A stretch of DNA of 37,855 nucleotides from contig NZ_JASLIP010000067.1 in NCBI RefSeq assembly GCF_030152825.1, forward strand, positions 1 through 37,855. The letters are read 5' to 3'. The DNA comes from Corynebacterium sp. (GTDB taxonomy: Bacteria > Actinomycetota > Actinomycetes > Mycobacteriales > Mycobacteriaceae). Each line of letters opens with the position of its first letter. Positions within the stretch are counted from its first letter, which is position 1. Of this stretch, positions 7,531 to 16,319 are shown in pieces. The notes beneath the pieces were generated by a model that was not told where the DNA came from, did not search any database, and saw nothing but the letters and a program-made list of their open reading frames with translations. A program made the translations under genes and the position numbers.

Positions 7531-8520
7531 TTACCCTAGCACAGCCTTGCGGGTGGCTGCCACATCGCGGTCGATAGCGGCGATGAGCTCGTCGAGGGAA
7601 TCGTACTTCTCCTGCCCACGGATGCGGGAGACGAAGCTGACGCGGACCTCGAAGTCGTAGAGATCGGCTTCGTGGTCCAGCACGAAGGATTCCACACTGC
7701 GTGGCTCATGCCCGAAGGTCGGGTTCGTGCCCACGGAGATCGCCGCGGGAAGCTTGGCCCCCACCGGCATGGTGCCAACCTTGTCGCTAAGCCTCTGGTG
7801 GGACAGCTCCGCCTGGTTCGGCAGGATCTCCAGGTACCCGGCGTAGACCCCGTCGGAAGGCAGCGCGTAGATATCCGGGAAGTACAGGTTCGCGGTAGGA
7901 AAGCCCAGCGCCCGGCCACCCCGGCCCGCACCGTGGGTGACCACGCCCTCCACGGTGAACGGACGGCCCAACGCCTCCGTCGCGGCCTCCATGTCCCCCT
8001 CGGCGATGCGCTGGCGGATCCAGGTCGAGCAGACCGTGTGGTCGTCCTCCGAAAGCAGTGGCACCACGTCCACCGTGAAATCCCGGTGCTGGGAGACCTC
8101 ACGGAGCGTGTCCGGGGTGCCGGAGGCCTTGTGGCCGAAGGTGAAATTCTCCCCCACCACGACGTGCTTGGCCCGCAGCGTGTCGAGCAGCGCCCGGTCG
8201 ATGTATTCCTCTGGAGACCAGGAAGCGATTTCCGGGGTGAAGGCCTGGACAACGACGTGGTCGATTCCGAGGTCCATCGCCAGCTGGGCGCGCTCCTCCA
8301 CCGTGCCCAACAGCTTCGGAACGGATTCCGGCTGGAAGACCACGGTCGGGTGCGGGTCGAAGGTAAACATCACCGCGGGGACGCCGAGCTCCTTGGCCTT
8401 GGCCACGGCTCTGTTAATCAGCTCTTGGTGCCCGCGGTGCACGCCGTCGAACACACCGATTGTCACGGCTGCGCCGTCGAGGTTGTGGGGAACACGATCA
8501 AGCCCGTACCAGATACTCAC
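7531..8520 (-). CDS. ribF: Bifunctional riboflavin kinase / FAD synthetase
   Basis: Phosphorylates riboflavin to FMN and adenylylates FMN to FAD. The N-terminal nucleotidyltransferase part shows GVFDGVHRGHQELI, with HRGH at residues 28-31. The C-terminal kinase part shows GRALGFPTANLYFPD and an SVGTNPTFG segment. Start set at GTG 8520 (SIWYGLDRVP), giving 329 residues, the usual size. The frame stays open upstream, antisense to truB, but that stretch has no homology. A TAAGAT box ends 7 nt before the GTG with no ribosome site between, so the mRNA is probably leaderless. Confidence 0.96.
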   Translation of the reverse strand: MSIWYGLDRVPHNLDGAAVTIGVFDGVHRGHQELINRAVAKAKELGVPAVMFTFDPHPTVVFQPESVPKLLGTVEERAQLAMDLGIDHVVVQAFTPEIASWSPEEYIDRALLDTLRAKHVVVGENFTFGHKASGTPDTLREVSQHRDFTVDVVPLLSEDDHTVCSTWIRQRIAEGDMEAATEALGRPFTVEGVVTHGAGRGGRALGFPTANLYFPDIYALPSDGVYAGYLEILPNQAELSHQRLSDKVGTMPVGAKLPAAISVGTNPTFGHEPRSVESFVLDHEADLYDFEVRVSFVSRIRGQEKYDSLDELIAAIDRDVAATRKAVLG

Positions 8521-8527
8521 GTTGGGG

Positions 8528-8544
8528 ATCTTAACCCATAGACT
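8528..8544. promoter_or_regulatory. Back-to-back leaderless promoters ribF/truB
   Basis: Only 30 bp separate the two divergent start codons. The minus strand has TAAGAT at 8533-8528, 7 nt before the ribF GTG. The plus strand has TAGACT at 8539-8544, 6 nt before the truB ATG. The two -10 boxes are 5 bp apart, so each promoter's -35 region lies at or inside the other gene's start. Simultaneous polymerase binding looks sterically impossible. Confidence 0.65.
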
Positions 8545-8550
8545 GGCGCC

Positions 8551-9561
8551 ATGGCTCAAAAGCACTCCCCTTCCGAAAGCACCCGGCGTTCTGGCGACCA
8601 GGCGGCCCCCGCCACCGATCGGCCGTCGGGAACCCCTAGCCTGCTCGACCGTTCCGGGCTGATTATTCTCGACAAGCCAGCGGGGGCGAGCAGCCACGAC
8701 ATGGTCGCGAAAGTTCGCCGGATCATGGGCACCAAGAAGGTCGGCCACTCCGGAACTCTGGACCCCATGGCCACCGGTGTGCTGGTGCTGGGCATCGAGC
8801 GGGGTACGAAGTTCCTCGCCCACGTCGTCACGCACGATAAGCGTTACGAGGCGACGATGGCCTTCGGAGCCAGCACCGTCACCGACGACGTCGAGGGTGA
8901 GGTGCTGCACACCGCGGATACGACCGAGATCGATTTTTTCACCGCTGAGGGGATGACCGCGCGGCTCGGCGAGATCTTCGCGGAATTCCAAGGGGAGATC
9001 ATGCAGCGGCCGACCTCCGTGTCCTCCATCAAGATCAATGGACGCCGCGCCCACGAGCTGGTCCGGGAGGGCAAGGAGGTCGACATTCCCCCTCGCCCGA
9101 TCACCATCCACTCCTTAAGTTTCTCCGATATCCGTCGGGAAGAAACCCCGCAGGGGCCTCGCTGGCTGGTCGATGTCAGCGTCCACTGCAGCTCCGGGAC
9201 GTATATCCGCGCCATTGCCCGCGACGTCGGCGAGGCACTGGGATTGGGCGGTTACCTCACCGCGCTGCGCCGCACCAGCGTGGGGCCGTTCGATATCGCT
9301 GAGGCCGTCACCCTCGAGGAGCTTGCCGACACCCCGGAGCTGAGCTTGAGCCTCGATGCTTCGATGCAGGTCTGCTTCCCCACCCGGCCGATCACCGAAG
9401 AGCAGGCGGCGGACCTGGCGCTGGGTAAGTGGCTGGAGCCAATCGGGTTGAAGGGCGTTCACGCGGCTGTGGATCCGCAGGGCCACGCGATCGCGCTGAT
9501 TAAGGAGAAGGGTCGGCGTGCGGCCAGCGAGTTCGTCGCCCGCCCCCACGGGTTGGTTTAG
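8551..9561 (+). CDS. truB: tRNA pseudouridine-55 synthase
   Basis: Isomerises U55 in the T-loop of tRNAs. The 336-residue protein carries GLIILDKPAGASSHD (residues 36-50). The catalytic motif GTLDPMATG has Asp71. KRYEATMAFG and SCSSGTYIRAIARD-like (HCSSGTYIRAIARDVG) segments follow. A polar N-terminal tail of about 33 residues precedes the core. ATG 8551 is preceded by no ribosome site but by a -10 box, suggesting a leaderless mRNA. Its TAG stop shares bases with the convergent pptT stop (9558-9561), and no terminator is visible in between. Confidence 0.96.
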   Translation: MAQKHSPSESTRRSGDQAAPATDRPSGTPSLLDRSGLIILDKPAGASSHDMVAKVRRIMGTKKVGHSGTLDPMATGVLVLGIERGTKFLAHVVTHDKRYEATMAFGASTVTDDVEGEVLHTADTTEIDFFTAEGMTARLGEIFAEFQGEIMQRPTSVSSIKINGRRAHELVREGKEVDIPPRPITIHSLSFSDIRREETPQGPRWLVDVSVHCSSGTYIRAIARDVGEALGLGGYLTALRRTSVGPFDIAEAVTLEELADTPELSLSLDASMQVCFPTRPITEEQAADLALGKWLEPIGLKGVHAAVDPQGHAIALIKEKGRRAASEFVARPHGLV

Positions 9562-10304
9562 GCGCGCACGCCCGCCATCGTCAGCGCGTAGCCCTCAGCT
9601 GCTGACCACAGGCCCTCGATGGCGGGAACCGGAGCGTTCCCGACGAGCAACCGGGCCTTAAAGCTCCCGTCCTCGCGGAGTTCGATGCGTGCCTGGTCGA
9701 AGTCCAGGAACTGCTGTGTCAGCGGATACCAGGCCTTGTACACCGCTTCCTTCGCGGAGAAGAGCACCACTCCCAGGGATCCCTGGCCATCGTGTCCACG
9801 GCCCAGGCGGCGGGACAGTCGCCGCAGGCCTGCACGCTCCTCCGGGCTCGCGATCGTTGCGAACACTCCCTCCGGGAGCGGGGTGAGCGGCTCGGCGTCG
9901 ATGCCTAAGGAACCCCAGCGACTGGCGCGCCCCACCACGGCCGCCCGGTAGCCGGTGGTGTGCGTCATCGAGCCGACCACCGGGGCGGGGAACTCCGGCA
10001 TCCCCCGGTTGCCACGCAGGATTGGTTGATCCGGGATGAACTGCTCCATCGCGCGGTGGGCACACCACCGGGAGTCCCCGAATTCCGCCTTGCGCCGGTC
10101 CACCGCGGTGGCGACGAGCTCCTGCTCCACGACGGGCAGACCCTGGTAATTGCGCAGGTTTTCAGCCGAGGAGTGATACTCGACGCAACGCACCCCACTC
10201 AGCAGGCGCCCGGGTTGAAGCAGGGAGGGCACCCGCTGAAACTGGTGGTCGTAGGCCTGAATCGGCTCGGTCTGATGCGATGGGATCAAAACGTCGTTCC
10301 ACAT
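9558..10304 (-). CDS. pptT: Sfp-type 4'-phosphopantetheinyl transferase PptT
   Basis: Transfers 4'-phosphopantetheine from CoA to carrier proteins; in mycobacteria PptT activates the large synthases for mycolic acids and siderophores. The 248-residue protein resembles M. tuberculosis PptT along its length. The SMTHTTGYRAAVVG segment (112-125), GIDAEP (134-139, magnesium-binding Asp136) and FSAKEAVYKAW (182-192, Glu186, Lys190) are visible. ATG 10304 follows AGGAGG. The gene starts 19 bp inside the end of pptH, so translation is probably coupled. Which carrier proteins it serves in this organism is inference. Confidence 0.93.
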   Translation of the reverse strand: MWNDVLIPSHQTEPIQAYDHQFQRVPSLLQPGRLLSGVRCVEYHSSAENLRNYQGLPVVEQELVATAVDRRKAEFGDSRWCAHRAMEQFIPDQPILRGNRGMPEFPAPVVGSMTHTTGYRAAVVGRASRWGSLGIDAEPLTPLPEGVFATIASPEERAGLRRLSRRLGRGHDGQGSLGVVLFSAKEAVYKAWYPLTQQFLDFDQARIELREDGSFKARLLVGNAPVPAIEGLWSAAEGYALTMAGVRA

Positions 10305-11266
10305 TGCCTACTGCCCTCCTCGTCTTTCCTCGTTCTCAGTTTTGGATCAGATGTGCGCGGGGTACTCATGACCGGATAGGGCCACAGGGACATTTTTTGC
10401 CGGGGAGGCAAGCTGCGTTTACGCTCCCTCGGATAGCCCAGGGAAACTTCCACATGCGGCACACCATCAACTTCAATACCTAAAGGTATGTGAAGATGCC
10501 CGTGAATAACAGTTGCCGCACGATAACGCTTAGCCCACTGCTGGGTGTGCCGGGTACCGGAGAACAGCCCAATCTCGGGATATCGCACACGCCGCAAGGA
10601 TTCCTGCGCCAGAGGCCAGTGGTTCACGAGCACGGTGGGGCCAGTGACTTGCCCCAGACGGCGCACCGAATAGGCCAGGCGTTCCCGGCACCACTGCGGG
10701 ATGTCCACGAAGGGCCGGATCATGTAGTAATCACTAAAGACCAGGCCTTGCGCCTTCGCTTCGTCGATCGCTTCCTCCGGGGTGGCGGTCAGATCGCGCC
10801 AGGAGTGATCGTAGAGAGTGAATAGGGGGACGATGGTGTGCCCAGCGAACTGCTGATAAGGATCCTCCGGGGTGTAGATCCCAATGCGCCGGCAACGACG
10901 GATGAGCTCCTCATATCTCGCCTTCCCCACCGGCCCGTGGCCCGCACCGGCGTAGAGCTCGTGGTTGCCAGGCGCGTAGATCACCTTCGCGAAGCGCTGC
11001 CGAAGCTCGCCCAGCACGTCGACCACGACGTCCAGGTCTTCGGCGACGTCGCCTGCCACGATCAGCCAGTCCTCGGGGTTGCGGGGCCGCACCAGGTCGA
11101 CGACGAGATCGCGGTTGCCGCGGGCTCCCACGTGCAGGTCGCTGACTGCCCACAGAGTCACCGCATCCTGCCCCTCTTCCGCCTCTGCACCGCCGGCGAC
11201 GGCGGCGGTGTAAGCGAACTGCGCTGCCAGCAAATCATCTGCGCCCTGCATGCCCACCATCTTCAT
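10286..11266 (-). CDS. pptH: PptH-like metallophosphoesterase (phosphopantetheinyl hydrolase)
   Basis: Calcineurin-like phosphoesterase with the full metal-ligand set: DLH (residues 43-45), GDVAED with Asp73, GNHE (100-103), NHWP and GHLH near the C-terminus. In M. tuberculosis the gene next to pptT encodes PptH, which removes phosphopantetheine from carrier proteins, opposing PptT. The same overlap and order here support that role; the substrate is inferred from synteny. Start is uncertain: ATGs at 11266, 11260 and 11251 are in frame, with no strong ribosome site. The residues before TLWAVSDLH look poorly conserved. The 152-nt gap to dinF upstream holds a possible -10 box (TAGGAT) but no terminator. 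Confidence 0.88.
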   Translation of the reverse strand: MKMVGMQGADDLLAAQFAYTAAVAGGAEAEEGQDAVTLWAVSDLHVGARGNRDLVVDLVRPRNPEDWLIVAGDVAEDLDVVVDVLGELRQRFAKVIYAPGNHELYAGAGHGPVGKARYEELIRRCRRIGIYTPEDPYQQFAGHTIVPLFTLYDHSWRDLTATPEEAIDEAKAQGLVFSDYYMIRPFVDIPQWCRERLAYSVRRLGQVTGPTVLVNHWPLAQESLRRVRYPEIGLFSGTRHTQQWAKRYRAATVIHGHLHIPLGIEVDGVPHVEVSLGYPRERKRSLPPRQKMSLWPYPVMSTPRTSDPKLRTRKDEEGSRQCGTTF

Positions 11267-11418
11267 CGTCCGTCGTTATCCGGCCCGCGACTTAATCGTC
11301 GCCCAGCCACGCTTAAATCCTATTGCCAAGGAAAGTTCCCAGAAAACTCAACCCTACGCTGCCTCACCGAGGCTTTAAGAAAGAGCAAGGTCAGCCGCGT
11401 GGCACTCTCCCTCTCCCG

Positions 11419-12789
11419 TTAGCCTGCCGTGGCACCCTGGGCGCTTCGCTCCTCCCGCTGATCAGCGCTCACCGTCCAGGCGTTACCGCGGTAGCGCCAC
11501 AGAACCGCGCCGAAACGGATCAGCATGAAAGCTGCCAACCCCGCCCATACCCCGATCAGGCCCACGTCGAAAACGAGGCTCAGCCAGACCAGTGGAATGA
11601 AGCCGATGACAGCCGCTGCGATGCTGGCGTTGCGCAGGAATGCCACGTCCGCAGCACCCAGCAGCACCCCGTCCAGGGCGAACACGGCACCGCCGGTCAC
11701 GATGATGGAAACGAAGACCCACCACGGTCCACCAATCTGATCGAGCACGGGAGCGTCGGCCGTGAAGAGCTGGGGAACCACCTGCGACCCCAACCCAAAG
11801 AACACCGCCAGCAGCACCGAAGCCCCCAGCGAGAACTTCAACACCTGGCGCGCCACGGAGCGGGCCGCACGCGCCGAGCCAGCGCCCAAAGCGGCCCCCA
11901 CCAACGCTTGGGCGGCAATCGCGACACTATCCAGCAGCAGGGACACGAGATTCCACAGCTGCAGCAGGATTTGGTGAGCGGCCAGCGCCGGGGCCCCAAT
12001 CCGCCCGGCCACCGCCGCTGCGGAGAGGAATGCCGCTTGGAAGGACAGAGACCGGGCGATGAGGTCGCGCCCCATCGCCAGCTGCGTTCGGATCACCCTC
12101 CCATTGGGACGCATCGAGCGGTGATCCCCGAACTTGCGCCAGTGAAACACCAACGCCCCCAGGAAACACGCGGCGATGATGAGCTCACCGGCGACGTTTG
12201 CGATCGCGGAGCCCACGAGGCCCCAGCGGCGCACGGCCAGTGGGACAGTCACCGCCATGGGGATGACCCCGGCCAGCGTGAAATAGAGCGGGAGCCGGGT
12301 ATTGGAGAGCCCCCGCAGCCAGCCGTTACCCGCCATGATGAACAGCGCGGGAATCACCGACAGGCTGGTGACTTTAAGCCAGTTGGTGGCCTCGGCAGCC
12401 ACCTCGGCGTCCCCGGATAAGGCAAGGGAAATGGCCGGGGAGAAAAAGAACAGACCCACCGCGAGCACCGCCCCAACGCCGAGTGCGATCCAGGATGCCT
12501 GAATGCCCTCGTGGACAGCATCGGTAGTGCGTCCTGCCCCGTAGTGCCGCGCGGCGCGGGCCGTGGTGCCGTAGGAAAGAAAGGTCAGCTGCGTGGTGAC
12601 GGTGCTCAGCACCACCGCGCCCGTCGCGAGTCCAGCCAGGGAGGTCGCCCCGAGCCGCCCGACGACGGCGGTGTCCAGCAACAGGTACAGCGGCGTGGCT
12701 GCCAGCACGATGAGCGCTGGCCAGGCCAGCGCGAGGATCTTTCGGGTCCCGACGTCCTCAAACTCCTGCAGCGTTGTGGGCTCCTGCAC
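11419..12789 (-). CDS. dinF: MATE-family efflux transporter, DinF type
   Basis: Predicted integral membrane antiporter of the multidrug/toxin extrusion family, with about twelve hydrophobic segments over 456 residues. The opening ILALAWPALIVLAATPLYLLLDTAVVGRLGATSLAGLA is typical of the DinF subgroup; a second repeat begins near IARSLSFQAAFLSAAAVAGRIGAPALAAHQI. GTG at 12789 has AAGGAAAG upstream. It follows rbfA by 91 nt in the same direction, as dinF does in mycobacteria. The substrate cannot be told from sequence. Confidence 0.9.
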   Translation of the reverse strand: MQEPTTLQEFEDVGTRKILALAWPALIVLAATPLYLLLDTAVVGRLGATSLAGLATGAVVLSTVTTQLTFLSYGTTARAARHYGAGRTTDAVHEGIQASWIALGVGAVLAVGLFFFSPAISLALSGDAEVAAEATNWLKVTSLSVIPALFIMAGNGWLRGLSNTRLPLYFTLAGVIPMAVTVPLAVRRWGLVGSAIANVAGELIIAACFLGALVFHWRKFGDHRSMRPNGRVIRTQLAMGRDLIARSLSFQAAFLSAAAVAGRIGAPALAAHQILLQLWNLVSLLLDSVAIAAQALVGAALGAGSARAARSVARQVLKFSLGASVLLAVFFGLGSQVVPQLFTADAPVLDQIGGPWWVFVSIIVTGGAVFALDGVLLGAADVAFLRNASIAAAVIGFIPLVWLSLVFDVGLIGVWAGLAAFMLIRFGAVLWRYRGNAWTVSADQREERSAQGATAG

Positions 12790-12880
12790 CGTGGCTTTCC
12801 TTCAACTCCCTCTTCTCGGCACGATTCTTCCGCGCAGCACCCAGCAGCCAGTTCAGGGCGCCGGGGCTGCGCAGGCAGCG

Positions 12881-13312
12881 CTAGTCGCGCTCCTTATAAG
12901 GGTTTGCCTCGCCCGCCGGCTTGGCCTGGGCAGCCTGGGCACGCACGGCCTCGTCCTTCGCACGAGCCTCGGCGAGCAGCTTCTCCATGTGAGCGGACGC
13001 CTCCGGGACGGTGTCGTGCACGAAACTCAGGGTCGGCGTGAAGCGGACGCTGAGCTGGTCGCCTACGATCTTTCGGAGCTGGCCCTTGGCGCTCTCCAGC
13101 GCGGCAGCAGCCAGCGGAACATCCGGCTCCTCGTCGATGGATGCGCCACGGACGGTGTAGAACACGCTGGCGTCGTGCAGGTCACCAGTCATCCGGGTGT
13201 CCGTGATGGTCACGTACTCCAGGCGTGGGTCCTTGATCTCCCGCTCGATGGCGACGGCGACGATCTGCTGGATGCGTTTGGCCATGCGCGCGGCGCGAGC
13301 ATTATCAGCCAT
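12881..13312 (-). CDS. rbfA: Ribosome-binding factor A
   Basis: Binds the 30S subunit during late 16S rRNA maturation and is important in cold adaptation. The 143-residue protein has a KH-like fold and the conserved RMAKRIQQIVAVAIEREIKDPRL, VTITDTRMTGDLHDASVFYTV and LSVRFTPTLSFVHD segments. A C-terminal charged tail follows. Start at ATG 13312 because AAAAGGAGT lies 8 nt upstream; an upstream in-frame ATG would only add 11 residues. It ends the rimP-nusA-ylxR-infB-rbfA series. The 149-nt gap from infB contains a small hairpin plus T-run (about 13367-13383, minus strand) that could attenuate read-through. Confidence 0.95.
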   Translation of the reverse strand: MADNARAARMAKRIQQIVAVAIEREIKDPRLEYVTITDTRMTGDLHDASVFYTVRGASIDEEPDVPLAAAALESAKGQLRKIVGDQLSVRFTPTLSFVHDTVPEASAHMEKLLAEARAKDEAVRAQAAQAKPAGEANPYKERD

Positions 13313-13366
13313 GATGTGGCACTCCTTTTCGGGCGGGGCCTTCACGGTCCCGCCGGGTAGTGATGT

Positions 13367-13383
13367 AAAAACGGCAAAAGCCG
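13367..13383 (-). terminator. Weak intrinsic terminator/attenuator between infB and rbfA
   Basis: Minus-strand CGGC-TTTT-GCCG followed by TTTTT. The stem has only 4 bp, so efficiency would be low. It may reduce rather than stop transcription into rbfA. Confidence 0.3.
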
Positions 13384-13461
13384 GGCGCTGCCCCGCCGCC
13401 CCCGTTTCCGGGATTGCGGCGGCCTAGCAATCGCCCAGCTTAGCTAACCGGTGTTGACCAG

Positions 13462-16260
13462 TTAGTCGCGAGGGACCTCGACCATTTCGTAGGCCTCGAT
13501 CCGGTCGCCGACCTCGATGTTCGGGTAAGACAGCACCATACCGCACTCGTAACCGTGCGAGACCTCGGTGACGTCGTCCTTCTCCCGACGCAGCGAGTCG
13601 ATCGTCGCGTCCTCGGAGATGACCTTGCCATCGCGGACAAGGCGTACCTTGGCGTTGCGGCGGACCTTGCCGGTCTCCACCATGCAGCCTGCGATGAGGC
13701 CGACGGCGGAAGCCTTGAAGATCTGGCGGATCTCCGCGGTACCGATCTCCTTCTCCTCGTAGATCGGCTTGAGCATGCCCTTGAGGGCAGCCTCGATCTC
13801 CTCGATCGCCTTGTAGATGATCGAGTAGTAGCGGATGTCCACGCCCTCGGCGTTGGCCGCCTCGGTGGCCTTGCCCTCGGAGCGGACATTGAAGCCAATG
13901 ATCACGGCGTCGGAGGCCGCAGCCAGGTGGACGTTGGTCTCGGTGACAGCACCGACACCACGGTCGATGATGTTCAGCGCGACCTCGTCGTCGACCTCGA
14001 TCTTCAGCAGGGCGTCCTCCAGTGCCTCGACGGTACCGGCGTTGTCGCCCTTGAGGATGAGGTTGAGCGTGCTCGTCTCCTTGAGCACCTCGTCCAGGTC
14101 CTCCAGGGACACGCGCTTGCGGGAACGGGCTGCCAGCGCGTTACGACGGCGGGCGTCGCGGCGGTCCGCGATCTGGCGGGCCGTGCGGTCCTCGTCGACA
14201 ACCAGGAGGTTATCGCCAGCACCAGACACGCTCGTCAGGCCGAGAACCTGGACCGGGCGGGACGGGCCAGCTTCCTGGACGTCGTTGCCGTGCTCGTCGA
14301 TCATGCGGCGCACGCGGCCGTAGGCATCGCCGACGACGATGGAGTCGCCGACGCGCAGGGTACCGCGCTGGACGATGATCGTCGCGACCGGGCCGCGGCC
14401 ACGGTCGAGGTGTGCCTCGATGGCGACACCCTGGGCGTCCATGTCCGGGTTGGCGCGCAGATCCAGGGACGCGTCCGCGGTCAGCAGGACAGCCTCCAGC
14501 AGCTGGTCGATGTTCTGGCCCTGCTTCGCAGAGATGTCAACGAACATCGTGTCGCCGCCGTACTCCTCCGGCACGAGGCCGTACTCGGTGAGCTGGCCAC
14601 GGATCTTGTCCGGCTGTGCGGTCGGCTTATCGATCTTGTTCACCGCGACCACAACCGGGACGTCCGCAGCCTTGGCGTGGTTGATCGCCTCGACGGTCTG
14701 CGGCATCACGCCGTCGTCAGCAGCGACGACGAGGATCGCGATATCCGTGGACTTCGCACCACGAGCACGCATTGCCGTGAAGGCCTCGTGACCCGGGGTA
14801 TCCAGGAAGGTGACCGGGCGCTCGACGCCCTCCATGTTCACGCTGACCTGGTAAGCGCCGATGTGCTGGGTGATGCCACCGGCCTCGCCGGAGCCCACGT
14901 TCTCCTTACGGATGGTGTCCAGCAGGCGGGTCTTACCGTGGTCGACGTGACCCATGACGGTGACGACCGGCGGGCGCTGGGCGAGGTCTTCGTCGTCGCC
15001 CTCGTCCTCACCGAACTGCAGGTCGAAGGACTCGAGCAGCTCGCGGTCCTCGTCCTCTGGGGAAACGACCTCGACCTTGTAGTCCATCTCGTCGCCCAGC
15101 AGCTGCAGGGTCTCGTCGGAGACGGACTGGGTGGCGGTCACCATCTCGCCGAGGTTGAAAAGCGCCTGCACCAGTGCTGCTGCGTCAGCGTTGATCTTGT
15201 CCGCGAAGTCGGCCAGGGAGGCGCCACGGGCGAGGCGAATCTTCTCACCGTTGCCGCTCGGCAGCTTAACGCCGCCCACGACCTTCGGTGCCTGCATTGC
15301 CTCGTACTCATTGCGTTTCTGACGCTTCGACTTACGGCCGCGGCGCGGTGGACCGCCCGGACGGCCGAATGCACCTGCGGTGCCGCCGCGACGTCCGCCG
15401 CGACCGCCACGTGGTCCCGGACCACCTGGGCCACCCGGACCACCCGGGCCGCCTGGGCGACCACCACGGCCACGACCGCCGCCGAAACCGGCTCCAGACT
15501 TGGCGGGCATCTGACCCGGGCTCGGGGTGGCTGGCATCATCGCCGGGGATGGACGACGGCCACCGCCCTGGCGTGCTGCCCCCAGCTTCGGGGTGCCCTG
15601 GCCACGGCCCTGACCTGGGCGAGCTCCCGGGCGTGGCGCCTGGCCACGGCCGGCGCCGCCACGGGTGCCGCCTGGGCGAGGCATGTCACCTGGGGTGGCT
15701 CCGCTACGCGGGCGCGGTGGGCGCTCGGTGGTGGAGGAAAACGGGTTATTAGCAACCCGCTGCGGGCGCGCGCCCGGCTTCGGACCTGGCTTCGGGCCCG
15801 GCTTGCCCGCGGCGCGAGCAGGCTTCTGACCCGGCTTCGCGGCCGGCTTCGGTGCAGCCTGGCCCGGCTTTGGCGCAGCCTCAGCCGGGGTCGGGGTCGC
15901 CTTCGCTGCCGGTGCAGCCTTAGCTGCAGCGGCAGGGCTTGGCTTCGCGCTTGGCTTGGCTGCCGCGGTACCCGGCTTCGGCGCAGCCTTCGGCTTAGCC
16001 GCAGGCTTGGCACCCGGCTTCGGACCACGCTGGGTGCTGTCCGGAACGCTGCCAGCCTGTGCCAGCGGGGACGGCGGCGTCGTCGGCTTGGACTCCTGCG
16101 CGACGCCGTAGAACTGCTTCATCTTCTTGACGACAGGGGGCTCCACGGTGGAGGAGGCTGTCTTAACGAATTCTCCCTGTTCCTTCAGGGTTGCAAGGAG
16201 TTCCTTGCTGGTCACACCGAGCTTCTTTGCAAGCTCGTGTACACGTAGCTTTCCGGCCAC
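13462..16260 (-). CDS. infB: Translation initiation factor IF-2
   Basis: GTPase that places initiator tRNA on the 30S subunit and promotes subunit joining. The 932-residue protein starts with an IF2-N helix bundle (GKLRVHELAKKLGVTSKELL). A linker from about 55 to 315 is extremely rich in Pro, Ala, Gly, Lys and Arg. The second IF2-N domain (SLADFADKINADAAALVQALFNLG) is followed by the G domain: GHVDHGKT (437-444), DTPG (487-490), NKID (541-544). GTG 16260 has AAGGAGAG upstream. A hairpin leader of the mRNA lies just ahead of it. The linker is long even for actinobacteria and contains a GGP-repeat tract. Confidence 0.97.
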   Translation of the reverse strand: MAGKLRVHELAKKLGVTSKELLATLKEQGEFVKTASSTVEPPVVKKMKQFYGVAQESKPTTPPSPLAQAGSVPDSTQRGPKPGAKPAAKPKAAPKPGTAAAKPSAKPSPAAAAKAAPAAKATPTPAEAAPKPGQAAPKPAAKPGQKPARAAGKPGPKPGPKPGARPQRVANNPFSSTTERPPRPRSGATPGDMPRPGGTRGGAGRGQAPRPGARPGQGRGQGTPKLGAARQGGGRRPSPAMMPATPSPGQMPAKSGAGFGGGRGRGGRPGGPGGPGGPGGPGPRGGRGGRRGGTAGAFGRPGGPPRRGRKSKRQKRNEYEAMQAPKVVGGVKLPSGNGEKIRLARGASLADFADKINADAAALVQALFNLGEMVTATQSVSDETLQLLGDEMDYKVEVVSPEDEDRELLESFDLQFGEDEGDDEDLAQRPPVVTVMGHVDHGKTRLLDTIRKENVGSGEAGGITQHIGAYQVSVNMEGVERPVTFLDTPGHEAFTAMRARGAKSTDIAILVVAADDGVMPQTVEAINHAKAADVPVVVAVNKIDKPTAQPDKIRGQLTEYGLVPEEYGGDTMFVDISAKQGQNIDQLLEAVLLTADASLDLRANPDMDAQGVAIEAHLDRGRGPVATIIVQRGTLRVGDSIVVGDAYGRVRRMIDEHGNDVQEAGPSRPVQVLGLTSVSGAGDNLLVVDEDRTARQIADRRDARRRNALAARSRKRVSLEDLDEVLKETSTLNLILKGDNAGTVEALEDALLKIEVDDEVALNIIDRGVGAVTETNVHLAAASDAVIIGFNVRSEGKATEAANAEGVDIRYYSIIYKAIEEIEAALKGMLKPIYEEKEIGTAEIRQIFKASAVGLIAGCMVETGKVRRNAKVRLVRDGKVISEDATIDSLRREKDDVTEVSHGYECGMVLSYPNIEVGDRIEAYEMVEVPRD
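15419..15463. repeat. Five imperfect 9-bp tandem units inside infB
   Basis: Units such as GGACCACCT, GGGCCACCC and GGACCACCC run in phase with codons and encode Gly-Gly-Pro triplets on the minus strand (roughly residues 268-282). The minus strand is therefore a series of GG/GGG runs. Copy number could vary by slippage. Confidence 0.75.
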
Positions 16261-16279
16261 TACTCTCCTTCGATATTTC

Positions 16280-16319
16280 GGAGCCGGTGGCCTTATGCGG
16301 AAAGGCTACGTCCGGCTCC
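16280..16319 (-). promoter_or_regulatory. Structured infB leader hairpin
   Basis: GGAGCCGG and CCGGCTCC form a perfect 8-bp outer stem. An inner GCCTT/AAGGC 5-bp stem closes a 7-nt loop. It ends 19 nt before the infB start and just upstream of the ribosome site. No U-run follows, so a translational or processing role is more likely than termination. The rest of the 188-nt ylxR-infB gap shows no clear promoter, though TTGACG near 16395 could be a -35 box. Confidence 0.55.

Noticed and set aside
8521..9111. Upstream extension of the ribF frame to 526 codons
   Set aside because: The extra part is antisense to truB and unlike any RibF; the GTG at 8520 with a -10 box gives the family's normal length.
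13555..16248. 897-codon plus-strand open frame over infB
   Set aside because: Antisense shadow with biased composition; no domain, no ribosome site.
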